Shown piece after piece: positions 32,790 through 44,975 of a stretch of DNA of 64,000 bases. Within the stretch, counting starts at the first letter, position 1, and every line of letters starts with the position of its first letter. Below the pieces are notes generated by a model that saw nothing but the letters and a program-made list of their open reading frames with translations, did no database searches and had not been told where the DNA came from. Made by a program: the position numbers and the translations under genes. The stretch covers positions 77,501 to 141,500 of the forward strand of contig JACEEZ010012801.1 of assembly GCA_016584305.1 (NCBI GenBank). Direction: 5' to 3'. The DNA is from Chionoecetes opilio (taxonomy: Eukaryota; Arthropoda; Malacostraca; Decapoda; Majidae).

Positions 32790-34470
32790 GCCCTTTAACA
32801 TTGAGGCAACATGGTCAACAGTGACACTTGAGGCAACAAGGTCAACAGTGACACTTGAGAAAAAAATCAACAGTGACACTTGAGGAAATAAAATTCAACA
32901 GTGACACTTGAGAAAAGGGAAAAACAGTGCATTGAGGAAATAACAGTGCACTTGGGGGAACAAGGTCAACGTGACATTTGATGTAAAAAATTCAAAAGTA
33001 ACTTGGGTAAAATTTCAACAGGACACTTGAGGTAATAAAATAAAAAACAGTGACACTTGAGAAACAAGGTCAACAGTGACACTTGAGGTAAAAAACAACG
33101 TGCACTTAAAAAACAAGGTCAAACAGTTACACTTGATTTAAAAAATTTTAACAGAAAACCCGAATAAAAAGGTCAACAGGACCCTTGGGGTAAAAAACAA
33201 CAGACCTGAAAAAAAGGTAACGTGACATTGAGAAAAACAAGGTCAACGGTGAACTTGAGTAAAATCAACATGACATTGAGATAAAAAGGTAAACAGGGAC
33301 ATTGAGTAAAATAACAGTGACATTGAGAAACAAGGTCAACAGTGAACTTGAGATAAGGTAACAGTGACACTTGAGAAAACAAGGTAAACAGTGACACTTG
33401 AGGTAAAAAATTAAACAGTGAATTTGAGTAACAAGGTCAACATGCCCTTTGAGTTTTTAAACAACTTACATTTGGGAATAAACAAGGCCCCACAGTGACA
33501 TTGATGAAAAATTTTAACAGTGACACTTGAGATAAAAAATTCAACATGAATTGAGAAAAAACAAGGTCCAAACAGGAACTTGAGGTAATAAATTCAACAG
33601 TGACCTTGAGATAACAAGGAAAACAGTGATATTGATGTAATAAATTCAACAGAACTTAGATAACAAGGTCAAAAAGTGACACTTGAGTAACATGGCAACA
33701 GGACATTTATGAAAAAAATTCAACAGTGACACTTGAGGCAACAAGGTCAACAGGACACTTAGATAACAGGGGTCAACAGCGACACTTGTGTAATAAATTC
33801 AACAGTGACATTGAGGCAAAAAGGTCAACAGTGACACTTGAGATAAAAGGTCAACATGCACTTGAGAATACATTAAAGTGAAACTTGAGATAAAAGGTCA
33901 ACGTGACATTGGGGAAAAAAATTTAAACAGTGACACTTGAATAACAAGGTAAACATGACACTTGATGTAATAAATTTAAACAGTGAATTTTAGGCAACTG
34001 GTAAACAGTGACACTTGAGATAACAAGGTCAACAGTGACACTTGATGTAATAAATTCAACAGTGACACTTGGATAACAAGGTCAACAGGAACCCCTGAAA
34101 AACAAGGTAAAACAGTGACATTTGAGTAAAAATTTTAAAAACAGTGACCTGGATAACAAGGTCAACAGTGACACTTGAGGTAAAAAATTTAACAGTGCAT
34201 TGAGATAACAAGGTAAACAGTGACACTTGATGTAATAAATTTAAAGTGAACTTGAATAACAAGGTAACGGGACACTTGATGTAATACATTTAACGTGAAT
34301 TGGATACAAGGAAACATACACTTGATGTAATAAATTTAACAGTGACACTTGAGATAACAAGGTAACTGACATTTGATTAAAAAAATTTAACATTGAAATT
34401 TGAGGAAACTGGTCAACAGTGACATTTGAGATACAAGGTCAACATGACATTTGAGTAAAAAATTCAGACA
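32790..34470. repeat. Satellite array, about 28-bp unit
   Basis: Units alternate 'caacagtgacacttgag' with 'ataacaaggt' or 'gtaataaatt', giving about 56-bp higher-order pairs. Many units lack single bases, mostly in short homopolymers, which looks like uncorrected long-read error rather than divergence. Confidence 0.8.
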
Positions 34471-34499
34471 CAATATAATAATTCAAGACTTTCACACAC

Positions 34500-34645
34500 A
34501 CACACATCAAAGGTTTCATTTCTCAACGGTTTTTTAAAATCGCTTACACCACAGGCAAACCTGTAAAAATCTTCTCGGGCAACCTTTTAAAATTTTATCA
34601 GGCAACCTGTTAAAATCTTCATCAGGCAAGCCTGTTAAAATCTTT
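34500..34645. repeat. Short tandem repeat, 'caggcaacctgttaaaatc' type
   Basis: Three or four units of about 28 bp with 'aacctgttaaaatc' cores. The core also occurs in the longer repeat at 35630-36110. Confidence 0.6.
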
Positions 34646-34707
34646 TTTTCAATTCATCAAAACGTTGTGAAAGATAACAGTTTTCGGTTATTATATTAAA
34701 GATTTAA

Positions 34708-35598
34708 AGTAATGTCCAGACATTCATCTTTTCCTGATTTAACTGTCAAAAATAGCCATGATCGAGTATATCAACAATATTTTTGTCACATTTTGTCCAG
34801 CACCCTTTTTAAATGATCCGCATTAAAAAATCTGTAAATTCCCCTGCCTCAAAACAAATGTGATCGAACGACGCACCATGGGTGGGCGACGTCACAACAG
34901 TGAGCCTCCCAGCCCTGCCTGATACAGATGCGCGGAGACTCTGAGAAAAATGTAGTACTTGGGGAATTTTGGGTGTTTCTGATATATTTTTTGTGCGATG
35001 TGGCATGTACTTGCATCCTGTGTGGGTGCAGCGTGGGGGCTGTGCCTTTACCGAGAGCTTAGCAACCATTTGCAAACTCTGGGGCGACGATATATGTGTG
35101 CAGATGTGTGCAGCGGCGGGAAGCGGCGGGGAGAGGCGGGTAGTAGCAAGGCCACCGAGATGAGAGGGCTGCAGTACCCTGGCTACTACCAGCCGCTCCC
35201 CGTCGCTCCAAAGGTCTGCACACATATATCGTCGCTGTGTGGGTTGTGAATGGGTGCTAAGCTCTCGGGAAAGGCACAGCTCTCTTGCTGTAGCCATGAA
35301 GGATGCAAGTATCGCACAAAAAATATATCAGAAACACCCAAAATTCTTCAAGTACTATATTTTTCTCTGAGTCTCCGTGTGTCTGTGTCGTGCTGGGCTG
35401 AGAGGCTTACCTCTTGTGACGTCGCCAGCAAGTTTCGCGCCATGGCTGGAATGTGGGTGTTATTTTTCCCGCGCTTTTTACAAAAGTCATGTTTTTAGGG
35501 AGAGAAGGCGTGAAAATGAATAATTTTTTGTGGATTAGGTATTTTGAATGAACATTAAACATAATTATGCAAAGAAAAAATGGGTCTGGACGATTACT
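34708..35598. mobile_element. TTAA element (AGTAATCGTCC family), 891-bp copy
   Basis: TTAA flanks it (34704-34707 and 35599-35602). Ends AGTAATGTCCAGAC and GTCTGGACGATTACT are inverted. The interior has a palindromic part with a 'cagaaacaccc' motif on both arms around 35150-35220. It is oriented opposite to the copy at 37582-39904. No ORF of note. Confidence 0.75.
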
Positions 35599-35629
35599 TT
35601 AAGCAGCATGGACTTATAAACTCAAAACA

Positions 35630-36110
35630 CGCATAATGCGCTCATTTCTCAATAGATTTTTATTTCGATTACACCACAGGGAAGCCTGTTGAAATCTGGA
35701 TTTTTATTAATCTATAATGTTTGGTGAAATAACACACGGTTCTCGAGATAATACTGTATTACCGGTTTTCTGGGTGGGCTAAAAGGCACTTCTCCAAGTG
35801 AAAAATACGCTTCATGCAATCATTTCTCAATGGATTTTTATTTCGATTACACCACAGAGAGCCCTGTTGAAATCATGAATTTTATTCATCTATAACGTTA
35901 TGTGAAATAACACACGGTTTTCTAGATAATAATGTATTATCTGTTCCGCAGCCTATTTCATTGTCCCAGCGTAACGGTGTTCTGGGTGGGCTAATAGGCA
36001 CTTCTTCCAGTGCAAAACACGCTTCATGCCATCATTAAAATTTTCTCAATGGAATTTTATTTCCATTACACCAGAGGGAAGCCAGTTGAACACATGATTT
36101 TATTACATCA
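35630..36110. repeat. Tandem repeat, about 180-200 bp unit
   Basis: Three units, each with 'tttctcaatggatttttatt', 'cgattacaccaca' and 'gttgaaatc', start near 35640, 35818 and 36025. No coding potential. Confidence 0.65.
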
Positions 36111-36309
36111 AGAATTTTTTCATGTGAACTGCACAACACAAATACAAGTAATAACATTGAAAAAAAGGTGTAAGATTTGAAGTTTTCGAATGATTAAGCA
36201 TTGATCTGGCAACTAAGCGGGCTTTGTGTTACCCATTTTTGTTGTGCCCTTGGCTAGTCCCTTGTGATGTAAAAAAAAAGAAGAAAAAAAAAAAGATCGT
36301 AGTCACGTA

Positions 36310-36316
36310 AAGATCG

Positions 36317-36347
<31 letters not shown>

Positions 36348-36366
36348 ACACTTTCGCTTATATTAT

Positions 36367-36458
<92 letters not shown>
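36310..36458. repeat. Helitron 5' end remnant and (TA)n
   Basis: A minus-oriented (GACA)n plus 'acactttcgcttatatt' (to 36372) faces, across (TA)n, the plus-oriented 5' end of the Helitron at 36459. The two 5' ends are head to head. Confidence 0.7.
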
Positions 36459-36463
<5 letters not shown>

Positions 36464-37296
36464 ATAATATAAGCGAAAGTGTGTCTGTCTATCTGTCTGT
36501 CTGTCTGTCCGTCCGCGATAGGTGCCGCCCCCCGTGGCGGAATCCCATCATATGTCACAGTTTTGGAACCAGCTCGACCAGGGGAAGGTTTTAAGCCCAC
36601 TTATGAGATGATCCGATCACTTTTTTTTTTTTTTCTTTAGCAGCCTATCACCTGAATTGTGAAAAAAAATGTGGGTTGCGAGAATTGAGGAAACCTTGAT
36701 GTAGGGTGATGGGTAATGGGTGAGTTAATGGGTGGGGTGATGGGTAATGGGTGTGGGGATGATGGGTGAGTGAATGGGTGGGGGGTGATGGGTGATGGGT
36801 GAGGGAATAGGTGGGGGGTGATGGGTAATGGGTGACTGAATGGGTGTGTGATGATGGGTAATGGGTGGGTGAATGGGTGGGGGGTGATGGGTAATGGGTG
36901 AGTGAATGGGTGGGGGGAATACATACATTTCTACATCCATGATTTCAGGAAAGTTAGAAGGGGCTATCTGGAGAGTCTGTGTTTGATGGGCCGAAGGCCC
37001 ACCAAACACAGGTGGTGGGCCGGCCCACCAATAGCCCTAATGGGTGAGTGAATGGGTGGGGGGTGATGGGTAATGGGTGAGTGAATGGGTTGGGGGTGAT
37101 GTGAATGGGTTGGCGTTAATACATACATTTCTACATCCATGATTTCAGGAAAGCTAGAAGGGGCTATCTGGAGAGTCTGTGTTTGGTGGGCCTTCGGCCC
37201 ACCAAACACAGGTGGTGGGCCGAAGGCCTCGGTCCACCAATAGCCCTCCGCAGGAGCTAGCCAAAAAGGCCGCCCGGAGGGCGGCTTTGCGGCTAG
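36459..37296 (+). mobile_element. Non-autonomous Helitron with a duplicated interior
   Basis: The 5' end merges with (TA)n. The 3' end is the GC hairpin and GCGGCTAG. The block from the minisatellite to the 'ggtgggcc' hairpins occurs twice (about 36690-37035 and 37036-37250), and the second copy ends in the full 3' terminus. Confidence 0.8.
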
Positions 37297-37329
37297 TATA
37301 TTATATATATGGCAGTGCGAAACGGCGAT

Positions 37330-37577
37330 GATATGTTCAAGCGACTTTTGGCAGCTTTTTAGTTGCCAAGTACCGCTACCCAAGATAGCTCGCGATATTT
37401 TCAAAAAATATTAATATCTCGAAATTGATACATTTTCAATACTTTTTTTGTCGCATTATATGTTCAGTGTAACAATGTGGTAATTTGATAAAGAGTTACA
37501 ATGCCTGTCAAGGCTTACATTTTATAAGCTTACCAAGCACATTTGTGACAGAGTCTAATGAAGGGTATAAATGTGTA
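37330..37577. repeat. Repeat S, left part
   Basis: Matches 51010-51243 ('caagcgacttttggca', 'gttgccaagtaccgctaccc', 'tatctcgaaattgatacatt'). It continues at 39909-40020 after the TTAA element, and is the empty-site reference for the TAA elements at 51244-52256. Confidence 0.75.
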
Positions 37578-37581
37578 TTAA

Positions 37582-39904
37582 AGTAATCGTCCAGACCCAA
37601 TTTTTTTTTGCCTAATTATGTTGAATGTACATTCAAAACACCTAATCCACCAAAAATAATTGATTTCCAGGCCTTATTTCCGTAAAAATACGACTTTTGT
37701 AAAAAGCGCGCGAAAAAAAAAATCTTCCCTCCAACAGCAGGAATACGGCCTGGTTCACACTTCACGTATTTGCTACGTCCGTCTTGTTATCGTGACGTCA
37801 CCGTGACGTCACGATGACGTTACCTCGTCTCATTGGTCGATCACTCCCGCTCGCTCTTATCAGAAAACATTGCAGTATAAAACCTCCTTGCTTTCCTTAC
37901 CTCCTCCCTTTTGTACCCCATGACACACGTATTACTCCCTTCACTATATCCCCCTTCACTCCCTGGCCTATCTATATAGCGCTACAATCCCCTGACAACA
38001 ATCTATTGCAAGGTTTACAAGTGGAATCTGTATAGCGGGGTCCACAAGTGTTTCCACATCGCAGTCGTGGCGCTATTTTTCAAGTCACTAATAATTACTA
38101 CCTATTACACGGCCTGTAGAGGGTGTTGGTGGCGTAGCGTGATGCTGTAGGAAGGATGGTATATAGTAGCTACTAGAGGGACACGTGAGAGGGTTAGAAC
38201 TAGTTCAACTAGATAGAGAACACGAGAAATAACGCAATAAAATACACAGAGGTAGTGGTGTTGGTGGAGCATATATTCAAGCAGCGGTGCCGCTGTTCCG
38301 CCTTCAAGCAGCGGAACACAATATTTTCACATCATGTATGTCTTCCATTACTAATATTGTCTTCCAGAATCACTGATAATAAATATATTTTAAATCAGAC
38401 CTTGGAAACAGCATTATTTTGATATTGCAAAACTTAGTTACGTATAATGTTCTATAAATTGGGGCACCACCGCTCACGCAGCCCGCCAAAAGAATTGGAG
38501 GCTCCGAATCTTTTGCCTCCAGACGCACGTCTTTCAAGGTCACACAAGCAGGAAGTGACGTCACGGTGACGTCACGTTGGCAAGACTGACGTAGCAAATA
38601 CGGGAAGTGTGAACCCCGCATAAGACTGTTATTGATGACGTCAGAAGAGTGACGCCCGCAGAGGCTCCAATGTAAACATCTGTCTGACACCTGTCGGCAA
38701 ATGTTATCATGAGCGATTGTACTTCGGTGTCAGACAGTGAATCTGTCGCTGTGACAGATCTAGAGTACGATGCTCAATCTGAGACCAAAATAAATGACGC
38801 TGCTCGCGTATACTATGAGGAAAACGAACATCAGATTGTGATGGGCTAAGCTAAGGTGTGTGGCTACGGAATGTGTGGGTGGGTGGGGGATGATGTAGAC
38901 AGTGTGACATGACAGGCAAGGGAGTGTTGTTGACTGGTTTGTGTTACACTGCCATACAAGGCTACGCTATGGTGTGTGGCTACGGAATGTGTGGGTGGGT
39001 GGGGGGTGATGTAGACAGTGTGACATGACAGGCAAGGGAGTGTTGTTGACTGGTTTGTGTTACACTGCCATACAAGGCTACGCTATGGTGTGTGGCTACG
39101 GAATGTGGGGTGGGTGGGGGGTGATGTAGACAGTGTGACATGACAGGCAAGGGAGTGTTGTTGACTGGTTTGTGTTACACTGCCATACAAGGCTACGCTA
39201 TGGTGTGTGGCTACGGAATGTGTGGGTGGGTGGGGGGTGATGTAGACAGTGTGACATGACAGGCAAGGGAGTGATGTTGACTGGTTTGTGTTACACTGCC
39301 ATACAAGGCTACGCTATGGTGTGTGGCTACGGAATGTGTGGGTGGGTGGGGGGTGATGTAGACAGTGTGACATGACAGGCAAGGGAGTGTTGTTGACTGG
39401 TTGGTGTTACACTGCCATACAAGGCTACGCTATGGTGGTGGCTACGGAATGTGTGGGTGGGTGGGGGGTGATGTGTCCGCCGCACAAAACATCTTCCACA
39501 GATTTAACATCGTCGTATCAGTCGGAAACGTGTGCAAACTTCTCTGGAAAGCACAGCTGTCTTGCTGCACCCATAAAGAATGCATGCATGTGGCATATCG
39601 CAAAAAAAAATATCAGAAACACCCAAAAATCTTTAAGTACTATATTTATCTCTTGTGTTTACATGTTTCTGATCAGCGCGGAGAGAGGCCGCCTACCTCT
39701 TGATGCGTCACCGAGCCGTGGCGCATCGTCTGCCAGTTGCCAACAGCGTTTTCGGAGCTCGGGGAATTTACAGATTTTGATAGCGGATTATTAAATAACG
39801 ACTGACTGGATGCAAAAAGTGACCACATATTGTTGATACACTCGATAATGGCTATACTCTAACTACATCAAATCAGGAATGATGAAATGGTCTGGACGAT
39901 TACT
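37582..39904. mobile_element. TTAA element (AGTAATCGTCC family), 2.3-kb copy
   Basis: TTAA at 37578-37581 and 39905-39908, with inverted tips AGTAATCGTCCAGACC and GGTCTGGACGATTACT. The same host repeat at 52257-52280 has a single TTAA there ('gtgcattaaaatacccc'), an internal empty site. Inside are a promoter-like stretch with many 'cgtgacgtca' CRE-like motifs (37790-37815 and 38555-38585) and a 116-bp tandem array. No transposase is seen. TTAA use suggests piggyBac- or Kolobok-type mobilisation. Confidence 0.8.
38845..39475. repeat. Six-copy tandem repeat, 116-bp unit
   Basis: The string 'tggctacggaatgtg' recurs at about 38861, 38977, 39093, 39208, 39324 and 39439. Units are nearly identical, so expansion is recent. 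Confidence 0.9.
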
Positions 39905-39908
39905 TTAA

Positions 39909-40340
39909 AATACCCCTCCTCTTGACTGAGAGGGGTATTGGTGAAGCTACGGGTATTTTAGCTCGAAATTATACCTTATTCCCCAGTTATACCCTTTCTA
40001 TACCCTGCATTTTTTACAGTGTAGATGGCGACTCTACAGTTGGTAGCTACTTTGTAGATATTTTTGTAATTTGTTCATTTATAGCCCTACTATGACACAG
40101 ATGAAGACACAAAATGACACAGACTCTCCAGATAGCCCCTTCTAACTTTCCTGAAATCATGAATGTAGAAATGTAAGTATTAACGCCACCACACGTCTGT
40201 AAACAGAAAAAAAGTTGTCCTGGCGACTTTACTGTTATCTACGGTACATGTTACATACATACATGCAGTAATGCAGTATGACGTGAAAACAGTTGTGTCA
40301 TTGCCAAGGTAGTGAGCTTCGACGACCCTATATATATATA
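39909..40340. repeat. Repeat S, right part, and unassigned sequence
   Basis: 39909-40020 matches 52260-52400, with 'cccctcctcttgactgag' and 'ttccccagttataccct'. 40021-40340 holds a fragment of Helitron sequence near 40120-40195 ('gactctccagatagcccc', 'aacgcca') and nothing else. Confidence 0.65.
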
Positions 40341-40893
40341 CTACCGCCAAGCCGCCCTCCGGGCGGACTTTTTGGCTACTCCTGCAAGGTCCCCGAAGCT
40401 CCCGAAGGCCCACCAAACACGGACTCTCCAGATACCCCTTCTAACTTTCCTCAAATCACGGTGTAGAAATGTATGTATCCCCCCACCCATTCACTCACCC
40501 ATTACCCATCCCCCCACCCATTCCTCACCCATTACCCATCACCCCCCCCCATTCACTCACCCATTACCCATCACCCCCAACCCATTCCCTCACCCTCACC
40601 CATCATCCCCAAACCCCTCACCCCCCACCCATTCACTCACCCATCACCCCACACCCATTACCCCCTCACCCCACCCTTCACTCACCCATTACCTATGACC
40701 CTACATCAAAGGGTTTCCTCCAAATTTTCGCAACCCACTTTTTTTTCACAATTATCGCTAATAGGGTGCTAAAAAAAAAAAAATGATCGGAATCATCTCA
40801 TAATTGGGCTTAAAACCTTCCCCTGGTCAACCCGGTTCCAAAAAAGTGCCATATGAGGGGATTGGGGCCACGGGGGCGGGAAACCCATACCAG

Positions 40894-40927
<34 letters not shown>

Positions 40928-40943
40928 ACTTTCGCTTATATTT
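40341..40943 (-). mobile_element. Non-autonomous Helitron, minus copy
   Basis: Begins with a variant terminus CTACCGCC (not CTAGCCGC), then the GC hairpin, minisatellite and (CA)n, ending 'ttcgcttatattt'. Single-base losses are frequent. Confidence 0.75.
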
Positions 40944-41337
40944 ACCATTACCCATCACCCCCCACCTATTCCCTCACCCCTCACCCATCACCCCCCACCC
41001 ATTCACTCACCCATCACCCCACACCCATTACCCTCACCCCCCATTCACTCACCCATTACCCATCACCCTACATCAAAGGGTTTTCCCCAATTCTCGCAAC
41101 CCACTTTTTTTTTTCACAATTATCGCTAATAGGCTGCTAAAAAAAAAAAAAAAAAAATGATCGGATCATCTCATAATTGGGCTTAAAATCTTTCCCTGGG
41201 CAACCCGGTTCCAAAAAAGTGCCCTATGAGTTGATTGCGCCACGGGGGGCGGAACCTATACCAGACACCACACACACACACACACAGACGACAGACAGAC
41301 AGACAGAGAGACACACTTTTGCTTATATTATTATAGA
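40944..41337 (-). mobile_element. Helitron 5' half, minus copy
   Basis: Minisatellite to 5' end only, finishing 'gcttatattattataga', the exact inverted TC end. It follows the previous copy directly, as tandem Helitron 5' halves often do. Confidence 0.75.
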
Positions 41338-41470
41338 TTCCCATCACCCCCACCTATTCCCTCACCCATCACCCCCCACCCATTCACTCACCCATCACCC
41401 CCCCCATTACCCATCACCCCACCCATTCACTCACCCATACCCATCACCCTACATCAAGGCTTCCTCAATT
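41338..41470 (-). mobile_element. Helitron fragment cut by an AATT element
   Basis: Minisatellite part ending 'ttcctcaatt'. The continuation of the same consensus ('aattctcgcaacc' onward) is found only at 48377-48611, 6.9 kb away, after another AATT element. Confidence 0.65.
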
Positions 41471-42340
41471 GGAGAGAACTGAACTCGAAAATGCCAGTGG
41501 TCGCTGGCAGTTTTAACTCAAAGGTTGGTCTACTGTGTTTTCCCCTCCGGACTATATTTTTCATAAATCAATTTGGCGATAAATATTGATGCCCCCGCAT
41601 CTGAATCTAAAAAGAACGTTCTTCTGTTGTTCTATAAGTGTATGCATGACATGCATTACGATTGAACTTTTCTAAGATAGAAATTTTAAATGCAAATTAC
41701 TCGCTTCGAGTAGAAAAGCTTAATATATTTTTTTACATGTATATTGTGGCATGAAAAATTTGGGCGATGTTCACACTGTTTTCTAAACAGTACTGCTGCT
41801 CTGGCAACGCTTGTCAAAATACAATAAGCAATGCCTTGGAAAACGAAGAAAAAAGAATGCCGAAATCGGCATGTTGCTGCGACAATGTGGGTTTATAATT
41901 GTGGAGGCGACACGCCGCGGCGGGGAGTGGGGGGCGGGGAATTGGGGGAGATTAAATCAAACATTGCTACTTCACGCGTCGACTCATTGCACTCCAGGCT
42001 TTCTATCTGATTGATACACAATAATAACAGGAACATATAAACTGCCTAGGTATGATAACTTCTAAACATACTTTATTGACTGTATAATACATAGAGTAAC
42101 ATTTACCTCGCCTCCTCACTATAACCTACTTGGTTATTTGGTTAAATACATGTTTTACAAAATCAGGCTTCTATACAATATACATATAGAAGAAAATCGT
42201 TCTTAAAATTAAATTACTTTTGTGTTTTAAGTGCAGTGGAATAAGCCCATATTTTTCTTTCAAGTTGACCAACTTTTCACCAAATTGTGATTTAAAAAAC
42301 TGCCAGCGACCACTGGCATTTGGGAGTTGCAGTTCTCTCT
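41471..42340 (+). mobile_element. AATT element M, copy 1
   Basis: Inverted tips near GAGAGAACTG...AACTC and GAGTTGCAGTTCTCTCT, with AATT on each side. The interior is AT-rich with 'ccagtggtcgctggcagttttaa' (in parts) near both ends, and no ORF with a recognised motif. Copies at 42345, 47501 and 62416 agree in length (about 870 bp). Confidence 0.8.
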
Positions 42341-42344
42341 AATT

Positions 42345-43222
42345 AGGAGAACTGCAACTCGAGAAATGCCAGTGGTCGCGGGGCAGTTTTTAACTAAAAG
42401 GGTTTGGGTCTACTGTGTTTTGGCTCCGCGACTAATATTTTTCTAAATTAATTTCGCGATAAAATTTGAGCACCGCATCTGAATACCAAAAATATAGTTT
42501 TCTGTTGTTCTACTAATTATATGGATGACATGCATTACGATGGAAGGCTCTATAATAGCAATTTAATGAAAATTTAAATCGCCTCGAGTAGCAAAGCTTA
42601 ATATTTTTTTACATGTATATTGTGGCATGTAAAATTTGGGCGATGTTCACACTGTTTTTTTAAGACAGTACTGCTGCGTCTGGAAAAACGCTTGTCAAAA
42701 TACAATAAGCAATCCCTTTGGGAAAAAACGAAGAATAAAGAATGCCAAAATCGGCTTGTTGCTGCGACAATGTAGGTTATAATTGTGGAGGCGACCGCCG
42801 CGGCGGGGAGTGGTGGGCGGGGAGTTTTGTGGCGGGGAGATTGAATCAAAACATTACGACTTCACGCGTCGACTCATGCACTTCCAGGCTTTCTATCTGT
42901 TGATACAAAATAATAACAGGAAAATATGACTGCCTAGGTATAGATAACTTCTAAACATTCGTTATTGACTATATAATACATAGAGTAGCATTACCTCGCC
43001 TCCTCAACTATAACCTACTTGGTTATTTGGTTATTACAATGTTTTAAGAATCAGGCTTCTATGAATATACATATAGAAAAAATCGTTCTTAATATTCCCA
43101 CTTTTGTGTTTTAAGTGCAGGGGGAATAAGCCCATATTTTGTTTTCCAGTAGACCAAACTATTATCAAAAAAGTGAGTTAAAAACTCCCAGCGACCCCTG
43201 GCATTTTGGGTTCCAGTCTCTC
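42345..43222 (+). mobile_element. AATT element M, copy 2
   Basis: Head-to-tail with copy 1, sharing one AATT (42341-42344). AATT also follows it (43223-43226). More single-base changes than copy 1. Confidence 0.8.
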
Positions 43223-43379
43223 AATTGGTGGGAAGAGAAGCACGCCCGTTGGTGTAGTAGAATCTCGGTGTATTAAAGGGCGAAGTGAAGATAAAAGGAT
43301 CAGGACATTACGATGTATGAAAAATAATAACGTTAGGAATGCATCTGCCGTGTTGAAAGGGAAGTGAAAATGTTTCTTA

Positions 43380-43418
43380 CAGGCTATAGCTATAAATGAG
43401 AGAGAAAAAGGGAGAGGG

Positions 43419-43472
<54 letters not shown>

Positions 43473-43540
43473 AAAGGAAGGAGAAAAGGAGAGAGAGAGA
43501 AGAAGGGATAGAGAGAGAGAGGACGAACATTGTGAGGAAG
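43380..43540. repeat. (GA)n tract
   Basis: GAGAGA runs broken by A and G insertions. The opposite strand gives serine/leucine-rich open frames that are not genes. A second GA tract lies at 43990-44052. 43541-43989 is AT-rich with no feature. Confidence 0.85.
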
Positions 43541-43990
43541 GGACGAGGCCGTTAAGAAAAAAGGATTGAGGTACAGTAAAATAAAAAATAAAAAGATGGT
43601 AATAGGGGGGCAAGAAGAGAGGAGAAGAGAAGAAAAAAATAGGGAAAAAAATGGATAAAACACAGTACAAAAAACTATTAAAGGCTTAGATTGACCCTTC
43701 CCTTTTGCCTACTTATATTTATTATATTTATGGTGGGGATTAAGGGTTTGTTGGCTGATGTATACAATAAAGATGAATTTACCAAAGAATGAATTAACGC
43801 CTATTGTTTTATATGTAGTGACTAATTAGGGGAAAGAAAGGCCAGAAGATAATTAAATGGTATTAATTAACACAAGCTCTCAGTCCATTTATTTAAGAAG
43901 GCAGGCGATACACAAGCTTTAGAAGGTTTATTGCGGGAAGTTTGGAAAAATATATAAATTAAGGCAGAAAATCCATCATTAGAGACAATT

Positions 43991-44025
<35 letters not shown>

Positions 44026-44228
44026 AGAGAGAGATGAGAGAGAGAGAGAGAGGAGAATAACACCTTGGGAATATTGTCCTGTATTGCACTGGGGAAGGAT
44101 GCGTTCAGTGCTGCATGAGTATAGGCATAAACCACTATATCCTGGACTGCGCACGGAATATCGGCCTGTCGCGAAAGGGCCAAAATCGGAGGGCCGCTCG
44201 GATTCATATATATATATATTTTTACGGA

Positions 44229-44975
44229 TCATATAGACTGGTTTATCGTATATATGATATACTGAAATCTTCGAAAATGTTTGTTCTATAATATTATAAA
44301 ATAAAAAACAGTAAACACGCTAAGAAAATGCCATTACGAGACTATGAAGAAATATGCATGACTTAATATTCATTTTCAACTCTTCGCCATTTAAAACTTT
44401 GCGAGTCAACTTATCATGAGGGTATCAATAGAAGCGCAATTTTATTAGCTTTCCATTGCTATATTTCGTTATCTGATAAATGAATTAGAACCTGCATAAA
44501 TTAGCGTTAACTAAAAAATTTAAAAATCATCAATCGGGTAATTTTCCCGATTGATGAGGTTATTTATTTAGGCAACGCTAATTTATACATGGTACAAATT
44601 CATTTATCAAAAACGAAATATATAAGTGAATAAATAACATCATCAATCGGGAAAATTTACCGATTTGATGATTCAATTTTTTTATTAACGCTAATTTATG
44701 CTGGTTCTAATTAATTTATCAGAAAACGAAATACACCAAGGGAAAAGCTAATAAAATTGCGCTTCTATTGAATACCCTTCATGATAAAGTTGACTCGCAA
44801 ATTTTTAAAATGGCAAAGAGTTAAGTGAATATTAAGTTCATGCATTTTTTCTTCATAGTCTCGTATGGCATTTCTTTAGCGTGTTTTACTGTTTTTTATT
44901 TGATAATATTATAGAACAAAACTTTTACGAAGATTACCAGTATATCATATATACTGATAAACCAGTCTATATGAT
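44229..44975. mobile_element. Palindromic element Q, copy 1
   Basis: Arms 'atatagactggtttatc' to the centre are inverted copies of one another. The centre holds two small hairpins built on 'catcaatcggg' (about 44543 and 44657). No ORF. Related to 48988-49565 and 55604-56455. Confidence 0.8.

Noticed and set aside
32790..34470. CRISPR-like regular repeats
   Set aside because: The spacers are themselves repeats, the organism is eukaryotic and no cas genes exist; it is satellite DNA.
43178..43670. Serine/leucine-rich open frames resembling membrane proteins
   Set aside because: Complement of (GA)n and A-rich sequence; low complexity in both frames.
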